Source: an uncultured Pelagibacteraceae bacterium (GTDB lineage Bacteria > Pseudomonadota > Alphaproteobacteria > Pelagibacterales > Pelagibacteraceae). From it: a stretch of DNA of 64,000 nucleotides. Positions 1-8,144 of the stretch are shown here, one piece after another. The notes under the pieces were generated by a model. It searched no databases. It had not been told where the DNA came from and saw only the letters and a program-made list of their open reading frames with translations. The stretch is taken from assembly GCA_902591755.1 (NCBI GenBank), contig CACJBX010000002.1, forward strand, positions 62,001-126,000, given 5' to 3'. Position numbers and translations under genes: made by a program. Position 1 is the first letter of the stretch; every line of letters starts with the position of its first letter.

Positions 1-764
1 ATTTTAAGCATTTACCTTCGAATATAATTCCGTTAGGTCTTGGGGATAATTTTTACCCTGCGAATTTTTTAAACGAACAATCAGGTACAAATATTGTTAA
101 ACATAACAAATATCTTGCTGAAATGACTGGTATATATTGGGTCTATAAAAACCAAATAAATAAATTTAAAGATGATGACTGGATTGGTTTTTGTCATTAT
201 AGAAGATTTTGGCTAAATGATTTTTATAAACAAAATCACAAAATAAAGTCATCTTTATACTCAAAATTGCTAATTAATAGTCAGAAATTAAAAAAAGCAG
301 AGGTTATACTTGCTCAACCAACAAAACTTAAAAGGGAAACAATCATAGATCATTTTATTAATAATCATGGTGATGAAATGATTTTTGAAGCAATAAAGAT
401 TCTAGATGGACCAAATGCAACAGCTTTTAAAAATTATTTAAATAACAGAGAATTTAGTTGTTGCAATATGTTTATTACTAGACCAAAAGTATTTATAGAT
501 TATTGTGAGTTTGTTTTTCCATACCTACTTAAGATACTGGATTATTGTAAAGATAAAAATCTATGTGTAGGCAAAAATACAAAATTACCCGCTTATTTTA
601 TTGAAAGATTTACATCTTTTTGGTTTCATAAATATGCAAATGTAAGTTATTTATCATATGCACAATTAAATTTTTTTTTTTCATCTAACATTTTAAACAA
701 TTTAATTAATACATTTAAAGTACCTGGAACTTTTATGTTTTATCCAACAGTATTAGATATATAA
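1..764 (+). CDS. DUF4422-like capsular polysaccharide/glycosyltransferase family protein, 5' truncated by window edge
   Basis: The frame is open to base 3 upstream of the listed ATG (FKHLPSNIIPLGLGDNFYPANFLNEQSGTNIVKHNKYLAEMTGIYWVYKN...DDWIGFCHYRRFW), typical of DUF4422 proteins. Confidence 0.75.
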   Translation, partial: FKHLPSNIIPLGLGDNFYPANFLNEQSGTNIVKHNKYLAEMTGIYWVYKNQINKFKDDDWIGFCHYRRFWLNDFYKQNHKIKSSLYSKLLINSQKLKKAEVILAQPTKLKRETIIDHFINNHGDEMIFEAIKILDGPNATAFKNYLNNREFSCCNMFITRPKVFIDYCEFVFPYLLKILDYCKDKNLCVGKNTKLPAYFIERFTSFWFHKYANVSYLSYAQLNFFFSSNILNNLINTFKVPGTFMFYPTVLDI

Positions 765-772
765 TATGAATA

Positions 773-1921
773 ATGATTGAATCAGACGTAATAATAGTTG
801 GGGGAGGGCCTGTAGGTTGTGTTTTAGCTAATAAATTATCAAATGAACTTAATTTAAAATGTCTGATAATTGAAAAAAGAAATCATATAGCTGGAAATTG
901 TTATGATGAATATAATAAAAAAGGTTTATTGTACCATAAATATGGACCACACTATTTAAGATTTAAAAATCGAAAAACATTAAATTATCTTTCTAAATTT
1001 ACAAAATGGATACCTGGCGAATATATAGTAAAAACATATGTTAATAAAAAATTGTACCCAATACCAATTAATCTTGAAACTTTAGAAATGTTTTTTAAAA
1101 GAAAATTTAATTCAAAAAAAGACGTCGAAAATTTTTTAAATCAAAAAAGAGTTAGAATAAAAAAAATTAAAAACGCCGAAGATTTTATTTTATCAAAATT
1201 AGGTAAAGAAATTTATGAAAATTTTTATAAAAATTATACAATTAAACAATGGGGAATACATCCTAGAAATTTATCCAAAACAATTACTGGAAGATTACCG
1301 ATAAGAATAAACCGTAATCCTTATTATGTAAAAGAAAAATTAAGATTAATGCCGAAAAAAGGATTTACAAAGATGTTCAAAAAAATGATCAATAATAGAA
1401 ATGTTACTATTAGATTAAATACTGATTTCAATAAGATTAAAAAAAAATTGAAATTCAAGTATTTTTTAATTTATACCGGGGAACCAGATAGATATTTCAA
1501 TTATAAATTTGGAAAATTAAATTGGAGATCTTTAATTTTTAAATTTAAAAATTATAATAAGAAATTTTTGCAAAAATGCGTTCAATATAATTATCCCAAT
1601 GATTATAAATATACGAGAACTGTTGAAATTAAACACGTAACTAAACAAAAAAGCAATCATACAGTAATTTCAAAAGAGTATCCTACTAATAAGGGAGATC
1701 CTTATTATCCCATAATAAATGATAAAAATTTAAGATTATTTAAAAAATATGAAAATTTGATGAATAAAGAGGCTAAAAATAATATTTTTTTTGAAGGAAG
1801 GTTAGCCAGATATACATATTACAACACCGACGAAGTGATAGAAAGAGCTTTAGATTTATATTTAACTTTAAAGAAAAAATTCAAAACGATTAGAAGTCAA
1901 AAATCCTCAATACGCTTGTAA
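773..1921 (+). CDS. glf: UDP-galactopyranose mutase
   Basis: N-terminal FAD motif VIIVGGGPVGCVLANKL, GNCYDEYNKKGLLYHKYGPHYLRF, TIKQWGIHPRNL, RYTYYNTDEVIERAL. Confidence 0.9.
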   Translation: MIESDVIIVGGGPVGCVLANKLSNELNLKCLIIEKRNHIAGNCYDEYNKKGLLYHKYGPHYLRFKNRKTLNYLSKFTKWIPGEYIVKTYVNKKLYPIPINLETLEMFFKRKFNSKKDVENFLNQKRVRIKKIKNAEDFILSKLGKEIYENFYKNYTIKQWGIHPRNLSKTITGRLPIRINRNPYYVKEKLRLMPKKGFTKMFKKMINNRNVTIRLNTDFNKIKKKLKFKYFLIYTGEPDRYFNYKFGKLNWRSLIFKFKNYNKKFLQKCVQYNYPNDYKYTRTVEIKHVTKQKSNHTVISKEYPTNKGDPYYPIINDKNLRLFKKYENLMNKEAKNNIFFEGRLARYTYYNTDEVIERALDLYLTLKKKFKTIRSQKSSIRL

Positions 1922-2763
1922 GATCTTTTATTTTTAATCGAGTTCACTAAACCATTTAATCTAATTTGGTATTTTGATTTATTTTTCTTATTTCCAAAAA
2001 CAGTATTAATAAAAATCTTAAAAATTATTCTTAATAAAGCAGGTGAGAACAAGATCAGAGATGTTAATCTGCCATATCTTTTTCTGTAATAATAAAATTT
2101 TGACCAAATAAAATGCCATGCATATAATTTCTTAAGTTTATCTACCTCTTCTTGACTTGTTGTTTCAACAGACGTACCAATTTCGTGATATACTTTTTGA
2201 GAGTTTATTTGGTAAATTTTTAAGCTATTTTTGTTTGATCTATAGCAATAATCGGTTTCTTCAAAGTATAGAAAGAAATTTTCATCAAATCCTCTGTTTT
2301 TATCAAAAACCTCGGAGCAAAAAAACATTGCGGATCCACTTATTGACTCTATTTGACCATATTTTTCATTTATATTTGATTGCTTATGAGATTTCTCACT
2401 TACATTTTGAAATCTAGGTCCTAGTGCCCCAAAATTATTATCTAATTCTTTTGCTGACTCATAAAAAACATTAATTAATTTATCATTAATATTTTGCATG
2501 TCTGGATTTAATGCAAAAAAATATTTTGTAGTAACATGTTTTCTTGCTAAGTTTATTGAGCTCCCATAACCATTATTTTCAGAAAATATAATTTGTATGT
2601 TTTTACGAAGATCTGAAAGTTCTTTTTCTATTGAATTGTCATAGGAATTTTCAACTATTATTATCTTAAAGTTAGTTGATATATTTTTTATCAAATTTAA
2701 AATTTTTTTTTTACTTTTGTAAGACACTATAACAACTGTAACTTCTTTAAATGAATTATCCAT
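1897..2763 (-). CDS. Family 2 glycosyltransferase (rhamnosyltransferase-like)
   Basis: VTVVIVSYKSKKKILNLI...NNGYGSSINLA...ALNPDM...GSAMFFCSEVF...GFDENFFLYFEETDYCYR. Confidence 0.88.
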   Translation of the reverse strand: MDNSFKEVTVVIVSYKSKKKILNLIKNISTNFKIIIVENSYDNSIEKELSDLRKNIQIIFSENNGYGSSINLARKHVTTKYFFALNPDMQNINDKLINVFYESAKELDNNFGALGPRFQNVSEKSHKQSNINEKYGQIESISGSAMFFCSEVFDKNRGFDENFFLYFEETDYCYRSNKNSLKIYQINSQKVYHEIGTSVETTSQEEVDKLKKLYAWHFIWSKFYYYRKRYGRLTSLILFSPALLRIIFKIFINTVFGNKKNKSKYQIRLNGLVNSIKNKRSYKRIEDF

Positions 2764-2777
2764 TTTAAAACATTTAT

Positions 2778-3731
2778 TTATATTTTAATTTTGTTCAGAG
2801 CATTATTCTTAAATATATTAGCTTCTCTTATATATCTTCTTACCATTTGCGTTGTCTTATGTCCTGTCATAGCCATTATACTTCTTTCATCAGCACCAGA
2901 TTCTGCCGCTACAGTAGCAAATCCTGCTCTTAAACTATGACCTGCAAAGTTTTTATTTTCTATACCGGCTAAGTTTAAATATTCTTTCATTAACAATACT
3001 ACAGATTGATCTGTTAATCTTTTTTCTGTTAATAACGAACCTTTAGCAAATCTTCTAAAAATAGGTCCAGATTTAATTTTTGAAACTTCTAACCATTTTT
3101 TAAGACTAGAAACTGGACAATAAATTTCATTTGAGAAGTAGGGTAGGCCCTTTATCATTCCTTCTCCAAATTGATCTGTTTTTGATCTTCTGATGGTTAT
3201 TTTAAGACCTTCAGGCACAAACTCTAAGTCCTCGTAGTCTATAGAAATAAGTTCAGTTCTTCTAAACCCCCCTCCAAATCCGATCAGTATAATTGATCTG
3301 TCTCTTGACTTTTTGATTTCTTCGCACTTTTGTTCATCTATTACATTAACTATTGATTTTAAATGATTGATTAATATAGGTTTTTTACCTCTTTGAATAC
3401 TCCCTTTTACTCTTTTAATACCTAATAAGTTTTCAGTAATAATTGGATGTTTTGTATCTAGATAATGACCTTTGAGCTTATGAACCATACTTATTGACAC
3501 CAATCTTCTTCTTATAGTGCTTATTTTAGATTTTTTTGATAGGTGAGTAAGGTAAATAGAGACTATTTTTGGCTCTGATGGTAATGAACTTAGTCCATGC
3601 TTAGCACAAAAAGACCCGAAGTCTTTAAAATCCGACTTATAAGCTCTTAATGTATTATTTGCTTTAGAACTTTTAAGATTGTTTAAAGTTGCTTCATGAA
3701 GCGATTTAAGATCTGTTGTTAATTTATTCAT
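2778..3731 (-). CDS. Tyrosine recombinase / site-specific integrase
   Basis: Catalytic motifs FRRTEL, HSLRAGF, GHKTTQMVRRYIR. The ORF track starts at 3749; the internal Met at 3731 (MNKLTTDLKSLHEATL) is a likely alternative start. Confidence 0.88.
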   Translation of the reverse strand: MNKLTTDLKSLHEATLNNLKSSKANNTLRAYKSDFKDFGSFCAKHGLSSLPSEPKIVSIYLTHLSKKSKISTIRRRLVSISMVHKLKGHYLDTKHPIITENLLGIKRVKGSIQRGKKPILINHLKSIVNVIDEQKCEEIKKSRDRSIILIGFGGGFRRTELISIDYEDLEFVPEGLKITIRRSKTDQFGEGMIKGLPYFSNEIYCPVSSLKKWLEVSKIKSGPIFRRFAKGSLLTEKRLTDQSVVLLMKEYLNLAGIENKNFAGHSLRAGFATVAAESGADERSIMAMTGHKTTQMVRRYIREANIFKNNALNKIKI

Positions 3732-3733
3732 AA

Positions 3734-3767
3734 TTACTATTGATAACAATTAATTATCATTAGTAAT
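3734..3767. repeat. Imperfect inverted repeat, 14-bp arms with 7-bp spacer (recombinase core-site or operator candidate)
   Basis: ATTACTATTGATAA-CAATTAA-TTATCATTAGTAAT; 13 of 14 arm positions are complementary. Confidence 0.5.
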
Positions 3768-3813
3768 AATATAAGTCATTTAAGATGTCAAGCAAATAAG
3801 TTAATTTGTTTTT

Positions 3814-3978
3814 ATGTTAAAATATATAATTTTAGCTTTAGCTTTTATTGGATTAATTTTTTTTGTGCTGTTTAAATTTGAAAAATTGGATAAGCCTGAG
3901 AAAAAGAAATCCATATATTTTTTGATAGCAGTATTAATTTTAAGCCTAGCTGGAATTGTTTCATTATTGTATTTTTAA
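3814..3978 (+). CDS. Small hypothetical membrane protein (54 aa, two predicted TM segments)
   Basis: MLKYIILALAFIGLIFFVLFKFEKLDKPEKKKSIYFLIAVLILSLAGIVSLLYF*. Below the ORF-track length cutoff, with two hydrophobic helices and a charged linker. Confidence 0.55.
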   Translation: MLKYIILALAFIGLIFFVLFKFEKLDKPEKKKSIYFLIAVLILSLAGIVSLLYF

Positions 3979-4061
3979 AGTTATTAACGTTATTCACACC
4001 TATCCTTTTAATCGCCTAAAAAGTGATACATTCAACCTAAGTAGTTTGTTATTGTAAATTT

Positions 4062-4250
4062 AATTAAGGGGCAACCCTTAACTGGCCGACTGGGGAAAGG
4101 CCGAGAGGACCAAGCCCAGGGGGCAGAAAGTCTTACGGAGTAGCGCTAAAATCGTAGGGCGGAAGGCATGGCGGTAGCGCATACAACGACGTGCCAAAAC
4201 TACTGTTCTTTGCACCGTAAAAAGTGCAAGGAAACAGGGGTTTTTTCTTT
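4062..4250 (+). ncRNA. Unidentified GC-rich structured RNA with terminator-like 3' hairpin
   Basis: Bases 4081-4200 are 71/120 G+C in an AT-rich surrounding. Helices: UAAGGG-GCAA-CCCUUA (4065-4080); CUGGG/CCCAG enclosing GGCC-GAGA-GG(A)CC (4090-4119); CUUACG/CGUAGG (4132-4158); GGCAU/GUGCC (4165-4195); CUGUU-CUUUGCAC/GUGCAAGG-A-AACAG followed by GGGGUUUUUUCUUU (4203-4250). Confidence 0.75.
4203..4250 (+). terminator. Rho-independent terminator-like hairpin at 3' end of the structured RNA
   Basis: 13-bp stem with one bulged A, 8-nt loop CGUAAAAA, then GGGGTTTTTTCTTT. Confidence 0.65.
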
Positions 4251-4520
4251 ATGAAAGGCACTAAATTTCAATTACAAGTGTGGAATTGTCTTAAAAAGAT
4301 ACCTAAAGGTTCTATAAAAACATATAAACAAGTAGCTATAGCAATAAATAAGCCAAAATCAGCTCGTGCAGTTGCTAATGCCTGTGCTAAGAACCCTTAT
4401 GCTCCAAATATACCTTGTCATAGGGTTATTAGGTCTGATGGAGGCCTCGGAGGTTATTCCGGAAAAGGTGGAGTTGATCAAAAATTGAAATTGTTGAGGT
4501 CAGAAAAGGTTGATATTTAG
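4251..4520 (+). CDS. ogt: Methylated-DNA-[protein]-cysteine S-methyltransferase catalytic-domain protein
   Basis: FQLQVWNCLKKIPKGSIKTYKQVA...ARAVANACAKNP...IPCHRVIRSDGGLGGYSGG-like core with PCHR. The track start (GTG 4224) lies inside the terminator hairpin, so ATG 4251 is preferred. Confidence 0.85.
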   Translation: MKGTKFQLQVWNCLKKIPKGSIKTYKQVAIAINKPKSARAVANACAKNPYAPNIPCHRVIRSDGGLGGYSGKGGVDQKLKLLRSEKVDI

Positions 4521-4699
4521 GGCTTTTTTTCAATCAAAAACCCAATAAAATCAACGTTTTTTTAATATTCAGGCCATAAATCGATATTATTTATAGATTC
4601 AACAATCAGTTGCACCATTCTAAGGGTAATTCTTAAAATTGACCCCTCTATGGCCGTTTAAATAGCATATTCAATATTTGCATTGGTCTAAAATTATGG

Positions 4700-4884
4700 A
4701 ATAACAATAGTTTTGGAAACCCCTTTTTTTCTAATTTTTCAAAGTATTTGAACCACTATTAATGGCTATTTTAAAGGCTTTTTCATTTTTATCATTAATT
4801 TACCGTTTTTTGTTAACCTTTTTACCAATAATTATCTTATAGAGCTACTAATAATATTCAATAATAACAATAGTTTACAATAGT
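4700..4884 (+). repeat. Iterated CAATAGT motif (three copies; two spaced 10 bp apart)
   Basis: CAATAGT at 4705-4711, 4868-4874 and 4878-4884. AATAACAATAGTTT is duplicated at 4700-4713 and 4863-4876. Confidence 0.5.
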
Positions 4885-4929
4885 ATATTAAAGTATTACT
4901 TCATTAATAAGTAAACTTTTATTACCTAT

Positions 4930-5781
4930 TTATTTAAGTCTTTTAACAATGTTCTCTCGCCTTGAAATATAGATACCACTAAGAATAATAATAAATAAAC
5001 CAAGAAAAGTCCATTTATCTGGGAAATCACTAAAGAAGTAATATCCTATTATAATATTTGTAACTATCTCAAAGTAACTAAATGGAGCTAATTTCGAAGC
5101 ATCTGCATATTTAAGAGACAATATAATAAATAAATGACCTACACATGCAAATATTCCAATAGCTGCCATCATAGACCATTGATTTAAGGTAGGTTTAATC
5201 CACACGAAAGGCATAACAAATGAGATTATTATGGCCCCTACTACACCAGTTAATAATAAAGTTAATAATGGATTATCAGATGAACTTAGTTTTCGTGTAA
5301 TTATTAAATAAAAACCATACATAACTCCAGTTCCTAAGGCTGCTAAACTTGCTAAGTTTATTTCTACAAATCCTGGTCTAATTACTACCATTGATCCAAT
5401 AAAACCAATTATAACTGCAGACCATCTTCTAAAACCTACTTTCTCACCTAAAAAAATTGGAGAAAATGCTGTAACAATTAAAGGGGCAATGAAAGCTAAT
5501 GTAAGAGCCTTTGCCAAAGAGATTATTGAAATTGAATAAAAAAAACAAACATTCGCAGTTAATAGAATTAAACCTCTAATAAGTTGTAGTTTAGGTTTGT
5601 CAGTCCAAACAAGGTTTTCTCTAAAAAAGAAAAACATTATTGGTAATGTAAATGCTACTGTAAAGAAGTATCGTGCCCACGTAATTTGTAAAACTGGAAG
5701 ATCAGAGCTGAGATATTTAGCAAAACCATCCATTATGGGAAGCATTACCCACGCTAATAAATTAAAAGTTATAGCTTTCAT
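4930..5781 (-). CDS. EamA/DMT family transporter
   Basis: About 10 hydrophobic segments; ARYFFTVAF, FIAPLIVTAFSPIFLGEKVGFRRWSAVIIGFIGSMVVIRPG typical of EamA repeats. Confidence 0.85.
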   Translation of the reverse strand: MKAITFNLLAWVMLPIMDGFAKYLSSDLPVLQITWARYFFTVAFTLPIMFFFFRENLVWTDKPKLQLIRGLILLTANVCFFYSISIISLAKALTLAFIAPLIVTAFSPIFLGEKVGFRRWSAVIIGFIGSMVVIRPGFVEINLASLAALGTGVMYGFYLIITRKLSSSDNPLLTLLLTGVVGAIIISFVMPFVWIKPTLNQWSMMAAIGIFACVGHLFIILSLKYADASKLAPFSYFEIVTNIIIGYYFFSDFPDKWTFLGLFIIILSGIYISRRENIVKRLK

Positions 5782-5794
5782 TAATATATTAAAT

Positions 5795-6691
5795 CTAATT
5801 GAAATATCTTAAAGCAAAGAATACCACAATAGGAATTGTTATAAATGACATTAAAGTTGATGTAACAATTGTACTTGCAATACTATCAACAATTTTTTTG
5901 GGAGAATACATGCTTCCAACTAAATAGTTCAATATAGCACTTGGCATCGCACTTTGTATTAAAAGTACTCCGGCAGGAAATCCTGAAAGATCAAAATAAT
6001 AAATAACAGCAAAGCCTATAATAGGACCTATTATAACTCTTAAAAATGAGAATATTATTGAGTCTCGAAAAGAAAATTTAAACCTAGTTAATGCAATACC
6101 CAAAGACATCAACACCAAAAAAATAGTTGCATAAGTGAGAAGAAAAGTTGTGTTTTCGAGAAATAAAGGTGTTTTGATATCAAAAAATAGAAAAAAAACA
6201 GAGACTATAATTGCATATACAGGTGGACTTTTAATAAGGATATCAAATGAAAATTTTTTTTTTGCTAAAAAAACACCTAATGTGAAATGAAAAAGAATAA
6301 TTACGGAGGCAACAGCCGAAGCTACTCCCAAACCTTGAGTTCCATAAGCAAATAAACAAATTGGAACGCCCATATTCCCAGTATTTGGAAGAATTAGTGG
6401 TGGGAGTTCCATACTAAGATCTTTTTTAAGAATGAAAAGTATTATAAGTCCAACTATTGCAAAACCGCCAATCATTAAAATAGCATACGCAAAGTAATGA
6501 ATAAAAATACTTAGAGTTATGCCTGTTGTTGTAACAGTATAGAAAATCATTGCTGGAGTACCAATATTTCCAGCAAAATATGTTACAAAATTAGTGTCAA
6601 ATTTTGGATTTTTTTTACCTAAATAGTAGCCAATACCTATGACAAAAAAAACTGGAAAAATAACTTCAAATATCTTTACATATATTTCCAT
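5795..6691 (-). CDS. AEC family (auxin efflux carrier-like) transporter
   Basis: FVIGIGYYLGKKNPKFDT..., PLILPNTGNMGVPICLFAYG..., QSAMPSAILNYLVG. Confidence 0.82.
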   Translation of the reverse strand: MEIYVKIFEVIFPVFFVIGIGYYLGKKNPKFDTNFVTYFAGNIGTPAMIFYTVTTTGITLSIFIHYFAYAILMIGGFAIVGLIILFILKKDLSMELPPLILPNTGNMGVPICLFAYGTQGLGVASAVASVIILFHFTLGVFLAKKKFSFDILIKSPPVYAIIVSVFFLFFDIKTPLFLENTTFLLTYATIFLVLMSLGIALTRFKFSFRDSIIFSFLRVIIGPIIGFAVIYYFDLSGFPAGVLLIQSAMPSAILNYLVGSMYSPKKIVDSIASTIVTSTLMSFITIPIVVFFALRYFN

Positions 6692-7983
6692 TACTGAAAA
6701 AGCCTTAATAAAACAGGCTTTTTAAGCACATTTTTGTTTTTTTGTAATGATCTTAGACATTTATCTGAATTTATTTGCTTAGTTGCATGTGTAATTATAA
6801 CAATTGAAGCTGTTTTGTTTTTATTATTCGGTATTTGTATTAATCTTTGAATAGAAATTTTATTATTAGCTAAGTTTTTTGTTATTTGAGATAACACGCC
6901 TTGTTTGTCTTTTACTTCAAATCGAATATACAGGGAATTTTCATAATTATTAATATCATAACTTTTAATTTTACTCCGTTTTGCATTAGGAATGCCAAAA
7001 GGATATTTAATATTTCCTCTCAAAATTGACATTAAATCTGACATTAGTGCCGACGATGTGGGTTCAGGCCCTGCCCCTTCACCTTGTAAGACACTCTCTC
7101 CGACTGGTTTTCCTTCTAATATTACTGCGTTCATTACACCACCTACATTTCCAATATACGTATTCTTTTTGACCAAACACGGGTGAACCCTTTCAAAAAG
7201 CTTATTATTGATGATTTCTGTAATACCTAATAATTTTATTCTTAGATTTAATTGGTCTGCTATTTCAAAATCCTTTGGTTCGACATTTTCTATTCCTTCC
7301 ATTAAAGAAACTGAATTCGACAAACGCTTATTAAATGCTAAAGCAGACAGAATTTTAACTTTAGCAAGAGCGTCATACCCATTTAAATCTAATTTTGGAT
7401 TACCTGGTTCAGCATAGCCCAATTTTTGGGCTTTTGTTAGAACATTTTTAAAACTATCTTTTGTTTTTTCCATCTCGGATAATATGTAATTACATGTTCC
7501 GTTCAATATTCCATAAACTTTTGTAATGTGATTGGTTGCAAGACTATCTTTAATTGTTCTAAGAATTGGAATACCGCCTCCAACTGATGCTTCAAACTCC
7601 AAATTTACTCTTTTACTTTCAGCTATGGAAGAAAGTTTATCACCATTTTTTGATATTAAGGCTTTGTTGGGTGTTATAACATGAATTTTTTTGTTCAAAG
7701 CAAACTCAACACATCTTTTTGACATTCCATCCGATAATCCAATGCACTCAAACAAAATATCAACTTGTTTTTTCTTAAGCATTTTAATTGGATCTTTAAA
7801 AAAGATCTTTTTATTTATCGGATATCTTCTTTTTTTATTTTTGTTTCTTGCTGATAAACCAACAATTTTAATTTTTTTTCCGGTTAAAAGTTGAATAGTT
7901 TTTTGATTTCTTTTGAGTTCATTATAAAGAAAAATACCTATTTGTCCTAATCCTACAATCGCAATGTTAAATTCCTTTTTCAT
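6691..7983 (-). CDS. hom: Homoserine dehydrogenase
   Basis: NIAIVGLGQIG, ITPNKALIS, EASVGGGIPILRTIKDSL, GILNGTCNYILSEM, DLNGYDALAKVKILSALAF, C-terminal ACT domain. Confidence 0.93.
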   Translation of the reverse strand: MKKEFNIAIVGLGQIGIFLYNELKRNQKTIQLLTGKKIKIVGLSARNKNKKRRYPINKKIFFKDPIKMLKKKQVDILFECIGLSDGMSKRCVEFALNKKIHVITPNKALISKNGDKLSSIAESKRVNLEFEASVGGGIPILRTIKDSLATNHITKVYGILNGTCNYILSEMEKTKDSFKNVLTKAQKLGYAEPGNPKLDLNGYDALAKVKILSALAFNKRLSNSVSLMEGIENVEPKDFEIADQLNLRIKLLGITEIINNKLFERVHPCLVKKNTYIGNVGGVMNAVILEGKPVGESVLQGEGAGPEPTSSALMSDLMSILRGNIKYPFGIPNAKRSKIKSYDINNYENSLYIRFEVKDKQGVLSQITKNLANNKISIQRLIQIPNNKNKTASIVIITHATKQINSDKCLRSLQKNKNVLKKPVLLRLFQ

Positions 7984-8144
7984 TAATCTAAACTCGGGTA
8001 TCCTTTAATATTTCCATTCTTTTCGATCAAGGCCCTAAATTCTTCAAAAGTCATCTTTTTATTTATGTCCACAACTTCTGTATTAAGATCCTCTTTGCTA
8101 CATGAAATTAATATGAAGAATATTATGAATAAAAAATTTCTCAT
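7983..8144 (-). CDS. Small predicted lipoprotein (53 aa) between argC and hom
   Basis: MRNFLFIIFFILISCSKEDLNTEVVDINKKMTFEEFRALIEKNGNIKGYPSLD*. Lipobox LISC; ATG overlaps the argC TGA and TAA overlaps the hom ATG. Confidence 0.6.
   Translation of the reverse strand: MRNFLFIIFFILISCSKEDLNTEVVDINKKMTFEEFRALIEKNGNIKGYPSLD

Noticed and set aside
2157-2417. 86-aa + strand ORF inside the GT2 gene
   Set aside because: Antisense to a well-supported CDS and low-complexity F/L/H-rich translation. Other listed antisense ORFs (e.g. 5597, 6992, 7208, 14197, 20560, 46056, 48206, 49969, 50496, 52547, 54485, 58743) were rejected for the same reason.
2778-3731. Prophage or integrative element
   Set aside because: Only the recombinase is present; there are no phage structural, replication or mobilisation genes and no visible attL/attR pair.
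4062-4250. Structured RNA as RNase P RNA, tmRNA, SRP RNA or a HEARO-type element
   Set aside because: No GAGGAAAGUCC-type RNase P core, no tRNA-like T-loop (GGTTCGAATCC) or tag ORF, and no SRP GGAAGCAGC-type core. The following ATGA is just the ogt start, and no HNH/IscB-type ORF is present.
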